Positions 1 to 9,410 of a stretch of 64,000 nt of DNA are shown piece after piece (the stretch's first letter is position 1; each line of letters opens with the position of its first letter). The stretch spans positions 1,302,001-1,366,000 of the forward strand of contig NZ_CP049919.1 of the NCBI RefSeq assembly GCF_015624425.1, in the 5' to 3' direction. Origin of the DNA: Roseateles sp. DAIF2. Its GTDB lineage: Bacteria; Pseudomonadota; Gammaproteobacteria; Burkholderiales; Burkholderiaceae_C. The notes under the pieces were generated by a model that searched no databases, was not told the origin of the DNA, and was given only the letters and a program-made list of their open reading frames with translations. The position numbers and the translations under genes are program-made.

Positions 1-740
1 AGATGGAGGGCACCGGCGGCCAGAGCTTTGGCGCCTTCCTGGCGCAGGGCATCACCTTCTACCTGATCGGCGATGCCAACGACTACACCGGCAAGGGCCT
101 GTCGGGCGGCCGCGTGGTGGTGCGGCCCTCGATCGACTTCCGCGGCGACGCGACCAAGAACATCATCGTCGGCAACACCGTGCTCTACGGCGCGACCCGC
201 GGTGAAGCCTTCTTCCGCGGCGTGGCCGGCGAGCGTTTCGCGGTGCGCCTGTCGGGCGCCAAGGCGGTGGTCGAGGGTACCGGTGATCATGGCTGCGAAT
301 ACATGACCGGCGGCACCGTCGTCGTGCTGGGCAGGACCGGCCGCAACTTCGCTGCCGGCATGAGCGGCGGTGTCGCCTATGTCTACGACGAGGACGGCCA
401 GTTCGCCAAGCGCTGCAACACCAGCATGGTGGCGCTGGACAAGGTGCTGCCCGCGGCCGAGCAGGAAGCCACGCAGGACCGCGCCGTCTGGCATCACCTG
501 GGTGACCACGAGCCGATGAGCGACGAGGCCATCCTGAAGAAGATGATCGAGGACCATCACCGCTGGACCGGCAGCCAGCGCGCCCGCGACATCCTGGACC
601 ACTGGGCCGATTCGCGCGCCAAGTTCGTCAAGGTCTTCCCGCACGAGTACAAGCGCGCGCTGGGCGAGATCAACGCCGTCAAGGAAACCGCCGACACCAT
701 CGCCCACGCCAAGGCGCCCTCTGCAGCCGCGAAGGTTTAA
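1..740 (+). CDS. gltB: Glutamate synthase large subunit, C-terminal part (5' end outside window)
   Basis: Only the last ~246 residues are present; the reading frame is already open at base 1. The glutamine-dependent NADPH glutamate synthase large subunit converts 2-oxoglutarate and glutamine to two glutamates. The visible part is the Gly-rich GXGXG beta-helix domain, with a [11 protein letters not shown] stretch near the start, repeated G-G-x-V-V-V turns and a [13 protein letters not shown] segment. The C-terminal tail is helical and ends in an Ala/Lys-rich stretch. The stop codon lies 11 bases before gltD, so the two subunit genes form one transcription unit. Identification is firm from this domain plus the gltD neighbour; nothing can be said about the amidotransferase and synthase domains. 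Confidence 0.96.
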   Translation, partial: MEGTGGQSFGAFLAQGITFYLIGDANDYTGKGLSGGRVVVRPSIDFRGDATKNIIVGNTVLYGATRGEAFFRGVAGERFAVRLSGAKAVVEGTGDHGCEYMTGGTVVVLGRTGRNFAAGMSGGVAYVYDEDGQFAKRCNTSMVALDKVLPAAEQEATQDRAVWHHLGDHEPMSDEAILKKMIEDHHRWTGSQRARDILDHWADSRAKFVKVFPHEYKRALGEINAVKETADTIAHAKAPSAAAKV

Positions 741-751
741 GGAACAAGATC

Positions 752-2218
752 ATGGGAAAAGTCACCGGCTTCATGGAGTACGAGCGCCTGGAAGAGGGCT
801 ATGAGCCCGTCGTCGCTCGCGTCAAGAACTACAAGGAATTCGTCATCGGCCTGAACGCCGAGCAGGCCAAGATCCAGAGTGCGCGCTGCATGGACTGCGG
901 CACGCCCTTCTGCAACAACGGCTGCCCGGTCAACAACATCATCCCGGACTTCAACGACCTGGTGTATCGCAACGACTGGGCCAACGCGATCACGGTGCTG
1001 CACAGCACCAACAACTTCCCCGAGTTCACCGGCCGCATCTGCCCCGCTCCCTGCGAGGCGGCCTGCACCCTGAACGTCAACGACGACGCGGTGGGCATCA
1101 AGTCGATCGAGCACGCGATCATCGACCGCGCCTGGGAAGAGGGCTGGGTCAAGCCGCTGCCGCCCAAGGGCAAGACCGGCAAGACCGTGGCCGTGGTTGG
1201 CTCCGGCCCGGCCGGGCTGGCCGCGGCCCAGCAGCTGGCGCGCGTCGGCCACAGCGTCACGGTGTTCGAGAAGAACGACCGTGTCGGCGGCCTGCTGCGC
1301 TACGGCATTCCCGACTTCAAGATGGAGAAGTCGCACATCGACCGCCGCGTCGCGCAGATGGAGGCCGAGGGCGTGGTGTTCCGCACCGGCGTGCTGGTGG
1401 CCCATCTGGACGAGGGTTCCAAGGTCACCAACTGGGCCAAGGAAACGGTGTCGGCCGAGGAGCTGAAGTCGCAATTCGACGCGGTGCTGCTGGCCGGCGG
1501 CGCCGAGGCCTCGCGCGACCTGCCGGTGCCCGGCCGCGATCTGCAGGGCGTGCACTTCGCGATGGAGTTCCTGCCGCAGCAAAACAAGGTCAATGCCGGC
1601 GACAAGCTGAAGGGCCAGATCCGCGCCGACGGCAAGCATGTGATCGTGATCGGCGGCGGCGATACCGGCAGCGACTGCGTCGGCACCAGCAACCGCCACG
1701 GCGCCAAGAGCGTCACCCAGTTCGAGCTGATGCCCCAGCCGCCCGAGGTCGAGGACCGCCCGCTGACCTGGCCCTACTGGCCGGTCAAGCTGCGCACCTC
1801 GTCCAGCCACGAAGAGGGCTGTGAGCGCGCCTTCGCGATCGCCACCAAGGAATTCCTTGGCGAGAAGGGCAAGCTGACCGGCGTCAAGACCGTCAAGGTC
1901 GAATGGTCCGGCGGCAAGATGACGGAAGTGCCCGGCAGCGAGCAGATCCTGAAGGCCGACCTGGTATTCCTGGCCATGGGCTTCGTCAGCCCGGTCGCGA
2001 CCATCCTGGACGCTTTCGGCGTCAGCAAGGACAACCGCGGCAACGCCAAGGCCACGACCGACTTCAGCGGCGGCTACACCACCAACGTGCCCAAGGTCTT
2101 CGCCGCCGGCGACATGCGCCGTGGCCAGAGCCTGGTCGTCTGGGCCATCCGCGAGGGCCGTCAGGCCGCGCGGGCGATGGATGAATTCCTGATGGGGGGG
2201 AGCGATCTGCCGCGCTGA
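752..2218 (+). CDS. gltD: Glutamate synthase small subunit
   Basis: The 488-residue protein is the electron-entry subunit of glutamate synthase. It passes NADPH electrons through FAD and iron-sulfur centres to the GltB subunit. Cysteines C46, C49, C54 and C58 and a second group C97, C101, C105 give the N-terminal 4Fe-4S ligands expected of the family. A FAD-binding GSGPAG motif lies at about residues 150-155 and an NADPH-binding GGGDTG motif at about 301-306. The C-terminal [18 protein letters not shown] block is the usual second FAD contact. Length matches the family. It follows gltB by 11 bases and is closed by a clear intrinsic terminator, so gltBD ends here. Confidence 0.97.
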   Translation: MGKVTGFMEYERLEEGYEPVVARVKNYKEFVIGLNAEQAKIQSARCMDCGTPFCNNGCPVNNIIPDFNDLVYRNDWANAITVLHSTNNFPEFTGRICPAPCEAACTLNVNDDAVGIKSIEHAIIDRAWEEGWVKPLPPKGKTGKTVAVVGSGPAGLAAAQQLARVGHSVTVFEKNDRVGGLLRYGIPDFKMEKSHIDRRVAQMEAEGVVFRTGVLVAHLDEGSKVTNWAKETVSAEELKSQFDAVLLAGGAEASRDLPVPGRDLQGVHFAMEFLPQQNKVNAGDKLKGQIRADGKHVIVIGGGDTGSDCVGTSNRHGAKSVTQFELMPQPPEVEDRPLTWPYWPVKLRTSSSHEEGCERAFAIATKEFLGEKGKLTGVKTVKVEWSGGKMTEVPGSEQILKADLVFLAMGFVSPVATILDAFGVSKDNRGNAKATTDFSGGYTTNVPKVFAAGDMRRGQSLVVWAIREGRQAARAMDEFLMGGSDLPR

Positions 2219-2240
2219 GCGGGCCCCTTATCCGGATTGA

Positions 2241-2271
2241 CAAAGCCACCCTCGGGTGGCTTTGTCTTTTT
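2241..2271 (+). terminator. Intrinsic terminator of gltBD
   Basis: A perfect stem (CAAAGCCACC pairing with GGTGGCTTTG, short CTCG loop) lies 22 bases after the gltD stop and runs into a T-rich tract. It separates gltBD from the pilus operon. Confidence 0.9.
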
Positions 2272-2458
2272 CGGCGTCGAGGTTTGTGTGGCTGGCGTGG
2301 GACGGATGGCTGCGGGATGTAGCAGCTGCTTACGTTCTGCCTCCGTTTGTCGTGCCGGGCGGTGCGCCCGTCGGGTGTGGGTCAAAAAGTGAGCAATATG
2401 CACGATATGGCCGCCATGCGATGCGCACAATGAGCGCCATCCAGGCTTATTGGCCTCT

Positions 2459-2475
2459 CCCGCAAGGCTTGCGGG
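2459..2475. repeat. 17-bp palindrome upstream of the minor pilin operon
   Basis: CCCGCAAG-G-CTTGCGGG is a perfect 8-bp inverted repeat around one base, 20 bases before the first minor-pilin start codon. It could be an operator or a leader hairpin. No convincing -35/-10 pair or sigma-54 site was seen in the 200 bases upstream. Confidence 0.5.
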
Positions 2476-2495
2476 TTCCGAACTCAGGTGACCTT

Positions 2496-2966
2496 ATGCC
2501 CCAAGCACGACGCTTCCCCTCTTGCCGCAACCGCGGTTTCACCTTGGTGGAGCTGATGATCGTGGTGGCCATCATCGGCATCCTGGCGTCGGTGGCTTTG
2601 CCGGCCTACACCGACTACGTGCGCCGCGGCTCCTTGCCGGAGAGTTTCGCCCAACTGGCCGACTACCGGGTCAAGCTGGAACAGTATTACCAGGACAACC
2701 GCAACTATGGCGCTGCGGCCTGCGCCGATGGTGGGAGCAATCCGAGCTGGAAGAACTTTGCGCCGGCCGCCGCCAAGAATTTTTCTTATGGCTGCGCTAT
2801 TCAGGCTAACGGGCAGGGCTTCCTGGTAACAGCAACCGGCAAGAGCGGCACGCCGGCCAGTGGTCATACGTACACGATCGACCATACCAACCTGCAGCGC
2901 ACCACGGCCTACAAGGGGGCTTCGGTCACCAAGAGCTGCTGGATGCTGCGCGGCAGCGAGTGCTGA
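2496..2966 (+). CDS. pilE: Type IV pilin-like minor pilin (PilE type)
   Basis: The 156-residue prepilin has a short basic leader ending in NRG, then [20 protein letters not shown]. This is the type III leader peptide with Phe at +1 and the conserved Glu at +5, followed by the N-terminal hydrophobic helix used for membrane insertion and fibre packing. A TDYV segment and a Cys pair in the C-terminal half resemble the PilE family of pilus-tip minor pilins. The ATG at 2496 is chosen because AGGTGA sits just before it and because the leader from here has the normal ~14 residues; the frame stays open upstream but without pilin character. It heads a six-gene minor pilin/pilY1 operon. PilD, encoded at 21.4-22.3 kb, should process it. 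Confidence 0.88.
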   Translation: MPQARRFPSCRNRGFTLVELMIVVAIIGILASVALPAYTDYVRRGSLPESFAQLADYRVKLEQYYQDNRNYGAAACADGGSNPSWKNFAPAAAKNFSYGCAIQANGQGFLVTATGKSGTPASGHTYTIDHTNLQRTTAYKGASVTKSCWMLRGSEC

Positions 2967-2967
2967 G

Positions 2968-3630
2968 ATGAGGCCACATAGCACCTTAAGCTCCGTCAGC
3001 CTGCCCGGGGACCGGGTTCATCGGTCCGGCTGGCGTGCCGCGACACGCGGCTTGACCTTGGTTGAGCTGATCGTAGTGCTGGTTCTGCTGTTGTTTCTGG
3101 CGATGATGGCCGTGCCCAGTGTTCAGGTGTGGATCCGAAATACCCAGATCCGTAACACCGCCACATCGATCCAGGCCGGATTGCAGCGCGCACGTGCTGA
3201 GGCCATGCGACGCAACGAGGTCGTTCGCTTCTCATTGGTGACTCTCGGCAATCCCGGCTTGATGGACAACAGCTGCGCCGTCGCAGAGAACGGCCTGTCA
3301 TGGGTTGTGAGCCTCGACGATCCCGCAGGCAAATGCGGTGAGGCTGTTTCCGATGCCACAGCCCCTCGCATGATCGACTCGCATGCGACTGGTGGAACGA
3401 GCAAGGCGGCCAAGGTGCTGGGAACGGCCGCCAACGGCGAAGATGCGGCGCAGGTTCTGTTCGACGGCTTCGGGCGCGTAACGGGGGCTGGCAGCATCAG
3501 CGTGGTCGATATCGATAACGAGACTCCGGGTGACGACTATCGGGCCTTGCGCATCATGGTCGGTCTTGGTGGCACCGTACGTATGTGCGAACCCAAGGTC
3601 AGTACTGTTTCGGACCCTCGGGCCTGCTGA
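2968..3630 (+). CDS. fimT: GspH/FimT-family minor pseudopilin
   Basis: The 220-residue protein carries a prepilin cleavage site (ATRG then LTLVELIVVLVLLL, with Glu at +5) and the long hydrophobic N-helix. The segment IRNTATSIQAGLQRARAEAMRRNEVVRFSL is the hallmark of the GspH/FimT/FimU group, which sits in the priming complex of the pilus tip and in some species binds DNA during uptake. The ATG at 2968 begins one base after the previous stop codon, implying translational coupling. The leader of about 28 residues is longer than usual, so a later start cannot be excluded. FimT or FimU naming is not resolved by sequence alone. Confidence 0.82.
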   Translation: MRPHSTLSSVSLPGDRVHRSGWRAATRGLTLVELIVVLVLLLFLAMMAVPSVQVWIRNTQIRNTATSIQAGLQRARAEAMRRNEVVRFSLVTLGNPGLMDNSCAVAENGLSWVVSLDDPAGKCGEAVSDATAPRMIDSHATGGTSKAAKVLGTAANGEDAAQVLFDGFGRVTGAGSISVVDIDNETPGDDYRALRIMVGLGGTVRMCEPKVSTVSDPRAC

Positions 3631-3647
3631 TGCATCGACGGAGACTG

Positions 3648-4064
3648 ATGATGCTGCGCTCTTCCCCCCCCCGTATCCGCCGCCGCTCCAGCAAAGGCTT
3701 CGTGATGTTCGAAGCCCTGATCGCCTTGCTGATCTGCGCCATGGGCATCCTCGGAGTGGTCGGACTGCAGGGTTCGATGACCCGGGCGCAGAGCGCATCG
3801 ACCTTCCGTGCCGAAGCCGCTTTCCAGGCTCAACAGTTGATCGGAGAGATATGGAGCAATCGCCAGAACATGGCCCAGTACAACACGGCTAGCTGCGCGG
3901 CTCCCTGCAAGGCCTGGCTTGATCGCTTGGCCGCCAAGCTGCCTCAGGGGGCCGCGACGGTGGCCGTCGATGGCGCTGGGACCGTGGCCATCGAGATCCG
4001 ATGGGCGGTACCGGGTGAGTCGGTCAATCGCTACAACACGGTCACGGCCGTGACCTCGAACTGA
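3648..4064 (+). CDS. pilV: Type IV pilus minor pilin PilV
   Basis: The protein of about 138 residues has a prepilin leader ending in SSKG, followed by FVMFEALIALLICAMGILG with Glu at +5. The F-x-x-F/L-E-A-L-I-A-L-L pattern and the following GVVGLQ are typical of PilV minor pilins. Two starts compete. One is the ATG at 3630 that overlaps the previous stop as TGATG. The other is the ATG pair at 3648/3651, which has a GGAG ribosome site at 3640-3643. I prefer the latter, giving a leader of about 20 residues. It lies between fimT-like and pilW in the usual fimT-pilV-pilW-pilX-pilY1 order. Confidence 0.85.
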   Translation: MMLRSSPPRIRRRSSKGFVMFEALIALLICAMGILGVVGLQGSMTRAQSASTFRAEAAFQAQQLIGEIWSNRQNMAQYNTASCAAPCKAWLDRLAAKLPQGAATVAVDGAGTVAIEIRWAVPGESVNRYNTVTAVTSN

Positions 4065-4073
4065 GCCCAATCT

Positions 4074-5174
4074 ATGCGAGCCTCGTCATTTGGCCATCGG
4101 CCGTTCGCTTTCCGGCTGCGGGGGGTGACCCTGATCGAATTGATGGTGGGCCTGGTGCTCGGCCTGGTCGTGGTGCTTGTGGTGGCCCAGGTGCTCGGCT
4201 TCGCCGAAGGGCAAAAGCGTGTCACCACCGGCGGTGGCGATGCACAGGTCAATGGAGCGCTGGCGCTGTACAGCCTGCAACGTGAAATCCAAATGGCGGG
4301 CTACGGCTTGATCAGCGACAAGGATGTGCTGGGATGCCCTGTTAAGGCCAACCATGCAACCGCTGGTGCCTTGAGCTGGAATCTGGCCCCCATTGTGATC
4401 ACGGATGGGGCCAATGGTGCATCCGATACCATTTCTATCCTCAGCTCCAGTCGCGCCTATTCCGTGCCGATCGCCGTTTCGACGGACCATCCCACCACCG
4501 CCGATCGATTTACTGTGCGCTCGGCCGTCGGCGTGAAGAAGGGCGACTTGGTGATCGCGGTGCCAGCCGACAAGAATTTCAATGCAGCGACCAACTGGTG
4601 CAGTACCTATCGCATCACGGATATCGAGAACACCAACCAACTGGTTCATAGCGGGGGAGACTGGAACAGCGCCCAGATAGCCCCGGCAGGTGGTTACCCA
4701 GCAGGTAGCCAGCTCATGAACGCCGGGAGCATCGTCAGCCGCACCTTTTCTGTCACCAACGGCCTCTCGCTGAATCAGCAGACGCTGCTGTTGACCACCG
4801 GTGGCATGGACAGCCAGGACCTGTTTCCGCAGATCGTCAACATGCAGGCTCTTTATGGCCGCGATACCAATGGCGATCTGCAGGTAGATGTCTACGACAA
4901 CCAGACGCCGGTGGGCAACGCGGCCTGGCTGCAGGTGATGACGGTGCGCGTTGCCCTGGTGGCGCGCAGCGTGGCCTACCAGAAGGACGAGGTGACAACC
5001 GCCCAGCCCGGTTGGGATGTGGGCACCTCGGTGCCGGTGGCTGGCTCTGCAGACTGCGGAGCCAGCAAGTGCCTCACCCTGAAAGTCGATGCCCAGCCTG
5101 ACTGGAAGCACTACCGCTACTCGGTCTATGACGTGATCATTCCCCTGCGCAATATGCTGTGGAGGAGCAACTGA
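4074..5174 (+). CDS. pilW: Type IV pilus minor pilin PilW
   Basis: The 366-residue prepilin begins with a 17-residue basic leader ending in RLRG and continues VTLIELMVGLVLGLVVVLVV, with Glu at +5. A QREIQMAGYG motif follows the N-helix and is strongly diagnostic of PilW. The large C-terminal globular domain contains several Cys residues and ends in RNMLWRSN. PilW joins PilV, PilX, FimT/FimU and PilE in the tip complex that primes pilus assembly and displays PilY1. The start is 9 bases after pilV and the stop is one base from pilX, so the gene is cotranscribed. Confidence 0.93.
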   Translation: MRASSFGHRPFAFRLRGVTLIELMVGLVLGLVVVLVVAQVLGFAEGQKRVTTGGGDAQVNGALALYSLQREIQMAGYGLISDKDVLGCPVKANHATAGALSWNLAPIVITDGANGASDTISILSSSRAYSVPIAVSTDHPTTADRFTVRSAVGVKKGDLVIAVPADKNFNAATNWCSTYRITDIENTNQLVHSGGDWNSAQIAPAGGYPAGSQLMNAGSIVSRTFSVTNGLSLNQQTLLLTTGGMDSQDLFPQIVNMQALYGRDTNGDLQVDVYDNQTPVGNAAWLQVMTVRVALVARSVAYQKDEVTTAQPGWDVGTSVPVAGSADCGASKCLTLKVDAQPDWKHYRYSVYDVIIPLRNMLWRSN

Positions 5175-5175
5175 A

Positions 5176-5829
5176 ATGGCTGCTCGCGTATCCAAGAATT
5201 CGCTTGCCCAAAGAGGCCTGTCGCTGCTGTTCGCCTTGATGGCGCTGGTGGTGATCTCGCTAGCTTCCGTGGCCCTGATACGTTCGGTTGACACCACGGG
5301 ACTGGTGATTGGCAATCTGGGTTTCAAGCAGGATGCCACCGCCACCGCGGGCCGCGCTACGGAGCTGGCGATCACCTGGCTGATCGCCAATGCCGGAGCG
5401 GGCCTGCAAAACGACAATGCACAGCAGGGCTACTACGCCGCTAGTCGCGACAGCATGGACCCGACCGGCCAGAGCAGCAAGGACGTGGGCCGTGCCGTCG
5501 TAGATTGGTCCGGCAAGGGTGACTGCTCGACCTTCGCCAAGGACAGCTTTGGCAGCTGCATGCGCTCCTCGAATCCGCAGTCTATTGGTGGGAACACGGC
5601 GAGTTGGGTCATCACGCGGCTGTGTGCCACCGAAGGCAATCCCAATGGGATTGACTGCGCCACGCCGCCAGGCTCCGCAACCCCTCCTGGGGGCAACAGG
5701 GGCGAAATTAGTCAGAAGTCTCAGCGGATTCAGTTGCCCTTCAGCAGCAGCCAGTACTACCGAGTGGTGGTGCGGGTGCAGGGGCCTAGGGGCACCGCAG
5801 CCTTTACCGAAGCCATCGTCCAGATGTAA
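5176..5829 (+). CDS. pilX: Type IV pilus assembly protein PilX
   Basis: The 217-residue protein has a leader ending in AQRG, followed by LSLLFALMALVVISLASVALIRS, then a VIGNLGFKQDATATA stretch typical of PilX. Position +5 after the cleavage glycine is Phe rather than Glu, unlike the other minor pilins in this operon. The remainder is a soluble domain with several Cys residues, ending in a TEAIVQM strand. It directly precedes pilY1, the normal arrangement. The family role is in the tip complex and, in some species, aggregation. Confidence 0.88.
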   Translation: MAARVSKNSLAQRGLSLLFALMALVVISLASVALIRSVDTTGLVIGNLGFKQDATATAGRATELAITWLIANAGAGLQNDNAQQGYYAASRDSMDPTGQSSKDVGRAVVDWSGKGDCSTFAKDSFGSCMRSSNPQSIGGNTASWVITRLCATEGNPNGIDCATPPGSATPPGGNRGEISQKSQRIQLPFSSSQYYRVVVRVQGPRGTAAFTEAIVQM

Positions 5830-5853
5830 TGGGCGTCAGAGCCCGGCAGGAGC

Positions 5854-8800
5854 ATGAACATGAGCAAGATCTGGTCTCTTTGCGGCGTCCGCGCAAGTGC
5901 CGTACTGGGGGTGTTGGCATTGCTTAGCACCGGGAGTTGGGGGGGGGCGGCCGATTTGGCGGATCGGCCTCTGGCCACGGCAAACAGCGGTGCGACGGTG
6001 CGCAGCAACCTGATGTTCGTGCTGGACGACTCGGGTTCGATGAACTGGAACTACCTGCCCGACACTGCCCCGCGCAACGATGTCTGTTTTGGGTCGGTTG
6101 ACAAGAACCTCATCTTCTACGACCCGACCCGCACCTATCTCGCACCGCTGAATTCGGACGGTACCTCGATGAGCAATGCCAGCTTCACTGCGGCTCGTGA
6201 GGATGGGTACAACAACTCCGGCGACTTGGTCAATCTTGGTAATAACAATCCCCAAACGCCCTCGATCTATGGTGCTGTCGTTGGCACCCCTGCAGTTTCT
6301 AGCGATAGCTACGTCTGTGGTGCGCGAAACTCCTGGGCTTGTGCCTTGCCGGAAGACAACCCCAGCTACAGCGAATCGTACGACGGCACCAATACTGTCA
6401 TTACCGAGATCAAGGTCGAGCGCATCGATGCGCCGGGCAAGACCTGCCGCAACAATTCCACCAATAGCTGCTCGCTGCGCACCACCAAGACGGTGACGAC
6501 GACCGAGGGCCGGCCGGGCTCCTTCTTGTGGGCCAAGCGCAAGAGCGGTGCCAATCCGGATAGCTGCAATGTGGCGGACTTTGACGTGGTGCGGGCCAGC
6601 GCCGCGCTCACTGCGACGCAGAAGACGAACTATGCCAATTGGTTCTCCTACTACCGAACCCGCATGCTGGCCATGCGGGCCGGTGCGGGGCGCGCCTTCG
6701 CGAAGATCGATGCCACCCGGTTTCGCGTTGGCTTCTCCAAGATCAGCGAGTATGCCAACGGTGGTGCTGACAGCCGGGGATTCCTGAACATCCGCGACTA
6801 CGACTATGAGAAGGGCAACACGAACGACCAGAAGGTCGCATTCTTCTCACGCCTGTACAACACCTCCGGCACCAGCAACACGCCGCTGCGTCCTGCGCTG
6901 GCTCGGGCCGGGCGCTACTTCGCGAACAAGCTTTCGGGCCAGAGCGACCCCGTGCAGTACTCCTGCCAGCGCAACTACACCATTCTCTCTACCGATGGCT
7001 ACTGGAATCAGGACGATGCATCGCCGCTGAACCTCACGGGAGGGGCGGGAGTCGGCAATCCCGATGCGGGCAACTCGGTGGAGCGCCCTATGCGCGACGA
7101 GATCAATGCCGGCGTTGGCTTCGGCGACACGCTGGCCGACGTGGCGATGTACTACTACGTCAACGATTTGCGGACCGACGGCCTGACCAACTGCAGCGGC
7201 TCGGTCGCCAACCAGGATGTTTGCGAGAACAATGTGCCCAGCGATGGTGGCCGCGACACCAACCCGGCCCAGCACATGACGACCTTCACGCTCGGTCTGG
7301 GGCTCAGCGGCAAGCTGACCTACGACAAGAATTACCTGACACAGACCAGTGGCCATTTCTTCGATATCAAGCAAGGCACCAAGGTCTGGCCCGATCCAAT
7401 CAACAACAGCGGTGCGGAGCGTATCGACGACCTGTGGCACGCCGCGGTCAATGGACGGGGCAGCTACTACAGCGCGAGCAATGCAGCGGACATGGCCTCG
7501 AGTCTGGTGGACGCGCTGAGCAAGATTGAGGCAGCGACTGGCAGTTCGGCCGCCGCGGCGACCAGTTCCCTGACGCCGAGCGCCGGGGATGACTGGCTGT
7601 TCGTGCCGCTGTACACCACCAGAACCTGGGACGGCACGGTCAATGCCTTCAAGCTCAACACGGCCACCGGCGAAGTGATCAACCCGACCAAGCCGATCTG
7701 GTCGGCCGCGGAGCGCATCAAGGCGCAGGGCGCGGACGCGCGCAAGATCTACTTCAACAAGAATGGGGCTCGTGCCGAATTCACCAAGGATGACTCGAGT
7801 CTGGTGAGCAAGTTCCAAGGGCTGTGCTCCGGCACGCCGAAGCTGTCTCAATGCGCAACCCTTAGCGAGGAATCCAAGGCCAAGGTCACGGGCGCGAATG
7901 TGATCACCTTCCTGCGTGGCAGCGCCACCCATGAGTTGAGCGCCACGGTCGAGTCCGACCGACTGTTCCGCTCGCGCACCAGTCCTCTGGGCGACATCGT
8001 CAACGGGGCGCCGGTCTATGTGAAGAAGCCGGTGATGCCCTACGGTGACGGATATGCCCAGTTCGCCAGCAGCAATGCCACCCGCCAGGCCGTGGTCTAT
8101 GTTGCAGCCAACGACGGCATGCTGCATGCGATCAAGGTTGATGAGGGGCCCACAGGTGGCCAGGAGCTCTGGGCTTATGTGCCCAGCATGGTGATGGACC
8201 AGATGTACCTGCTGGCCGATGCCACTTACGAATCCAATCACCGCTTCTTCGTGGACGCGGCTCCGGTGGTGGCCGATGTGAAGAATGCAGGCGGCGACTG
8301 GCGCACCATCCTGGTCGGTGGGTTGGGCAAGGGTGGGCAGGGCTACTACGCCCTGGATGTCACGAATCCCGACAATCCGCTGGTGTTGTGGGAGTTCACG
8401 GCCGCGCAGGACGGCTCGACTCAGGATCTGGGCTATAGCTACGGCAACCCGGTGATCACCAAGAACAAGGCCGGCAAGTGGGTGGTGGCCTTCACCTCCG
8501 GCTACAACAACAGCAGCGGCAAGGGTTTCCTCTACGTGCTGGACGCCATCACCGGCGCCAAGATCAGCAAGATCGAGGCAAAGACCGCCGACACCAAGGT
8601 GTTCACCGGTGATGCTGCGACGCCCAGCAATCTGGGGCGTCTGAATGCCTGGGTGGAGGATCCGACGCGCAATGTGGCCTCACGCTTCTATGCGGGTGAC
8701 ATGTTGGGCAACATCTGGCGCTTTGATTTCGATGACAACTACGGCGCCGCCGGCCAGGAGGCCACGCTGCTGGGGTCCACGGGCAGCGGACAGCCCATCA

Positions 8801-9402
8801 CCACTCGACCGGTGCTCAGCGAAATCGTCGAGGGCGCGTATCGCTATCCGGTGGTGACCGTGGCCACCGGCCGCTATCTGGGCGTCAGCGACGTCGGTGA
8901 CAAGACGGTGCAATCGGTCTACACCTTCAAGGACACCCTCGGGGATGGCTCGATGGGCGTGCTGCGCAGCAATACGGCCATGGTCAAGCAGACCATGAAG
9001 GCCGATCGCAGCGGGTTGGACAATCCAAAGGCGGTGGTGTGGAAAGACCAGCTTGGCTGGTACGTGGATCTGAGCCTCACCCTTGGCGAGCGGGTCAATG
9101 TCGATGTGGAGCAGCAGCTCAACCAACTGGTGGTGGCGAGCAACATTCCTACGCCCACGGCCTGCTCGCCTGGCGGCAGTTCCTGGCTTTACTACCTGGA
9201 TGTGGGCAGCGGCAAGCCCCTGCTCAGCTACTCGGGGCCGGCGCTGCTGGTGGGGGTCACGCTCATCCAGACGACGACCGGCAAGTTGGTGGGATTGCCT
9301 CAGTACGCTGACGGCAGGACGCTGGCCAAGGCCGGTGCAGATCCAAGCAACATGCCACCGGGCTCGGTGCGTCGCACCTCCTGGCGTGAGCTGATGAACT
9401 GA
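5854..9402 (+). CDS. pilY1: PilY1 tip-associated adhesin with von Willebrand A-like region
   Basis: The 1182-residue secreted protein sits at the type IV pilus tip and promotes pilus extension and adhesion. After a signal peptide (about residues 1-33), NLMFVLDDSGSMNW supplies a MIDAS-type DxSxS motif at D58, S60 and S62. A von Willebrand A-like region with many Cys residues follows. The C-terminal half (from about residue 710) is the PilY1 beta-propeller, beginning SPLGDIVNGAPVYV and including VYVAANDGMLHAI, GGLGKGGQGYYALDV and YAGDMLGNIWRFD. The segment before YAGDM reads NAWVEDPTRNVASRF, which lacks the Asp-rich calcium loop described in Pseudomonas aeruginosa PilY1. Two nearby starts (5854, 5860) are possible. 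It is the last classical pilus gene of the operon. Confidence 0.95.
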   Translation: MNMSKIWSLCGVRASAVLGVLALLSTGSWGGAADLADRPLATANSGATVRSNLMFVLDDSGSMNWNYLPDTAPRNDVCFGSVDKNLIFYDPTRTYLAPLNSDGTSMSNASFTAAREDGYNNSGDLVNLGNNNPQTPSIYGAVVGTPAVSSDSYVCGARNSWACALPEDNPSYSESYDGTNTVITEIKVERIDAPGKTCRNNSTNSCSLRTTKTVTTTEGRPGSFLWAKRKSGANPDSCNVADFDVVRASAALTATQKTNYANWFSYYRTRMLAMRAGAGRAFAKIDATRFRVGFSKISEYANGGADSRGFLNIRDYDYEKGNTNDQKVAFFSRLYNTSGTSNTPLRPALARAGRYFANKLSGQSDPVQYSCQRNYTILSTDGYWNQDDASPLNLTGGAGVGNPDAGNSVERPMRDEINAGVGFGDTLADVAMYYYVNDLRTDGLTNCSGSVANQDVCENNVPSDGGRDTNPAQHMTTFTLGLGLSGKLTYDKNYLTQTSGHFFDIKQGTKVWPDPINNSGAERIDDLWHAAVNGRGSYYSASNAADMASSLVDALSKIEAATGSSAAAATSSLTPSAGDDWLFVPLYTTRTWDGTVNAFKLNTATGEVINPTKPIWSAAERIKAQGADARKIYFNKNGARAEFTKDDSSLVSKFQGLCSGTPKLSQCATLSEESKAKVTGANVITFLRGSATHELSATVESDRLFRSRTSPLGDIVNGAPVYVKKPVMPYGDGYAQFASSNATRQAVVYVAANDGMLHAIKVDEGPTGGQELWAYVPSMVMDQMYLLADATYESNHRFFVDAAPVVADVKNAGGDWRTILVGGLGKGGQGYYALDVTNPDNPLVLWEFTAAQDGSTQDLGYSYGNPVITKNKAGKWVVAFTSGYNNSSGKGFLYVLDAITGAKISKIEAKTADTKVFTGDAATPSNLGRLNAWVEDPTRNVASRFYAGDMLGNIWRFDFDDNYGAAGQEATLLGSTGSGQPITTRPVLSEIVEGAYRYPVVTVATGRYLGVSDVGDKTVQSVYTFKDTLGDGSMGVLRSNTAMVKQTMKADRSGLDNPKAVVWKDQLGWYVDLSLTLGERVNVDVEQQLNQLVVASNIPTPTACSPGGSSWLYYLDVGSGKPLLSYSGPALLVGVTLIQTTTGKLVGLPQYADGRTLAKAGADPSNMPPGSVRRTSWRELMN

Positions 9403-9410
9403 CGGAGCAG

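Noticed and set aside
2256..2495. N-terminal extension of the first minor pilin from a GTG in the gltBD terminator
   Set aside because: It would place 80 extra residues before a type III leader; prepilin leaders are short and the ATG at 2496 has a ribosome site.
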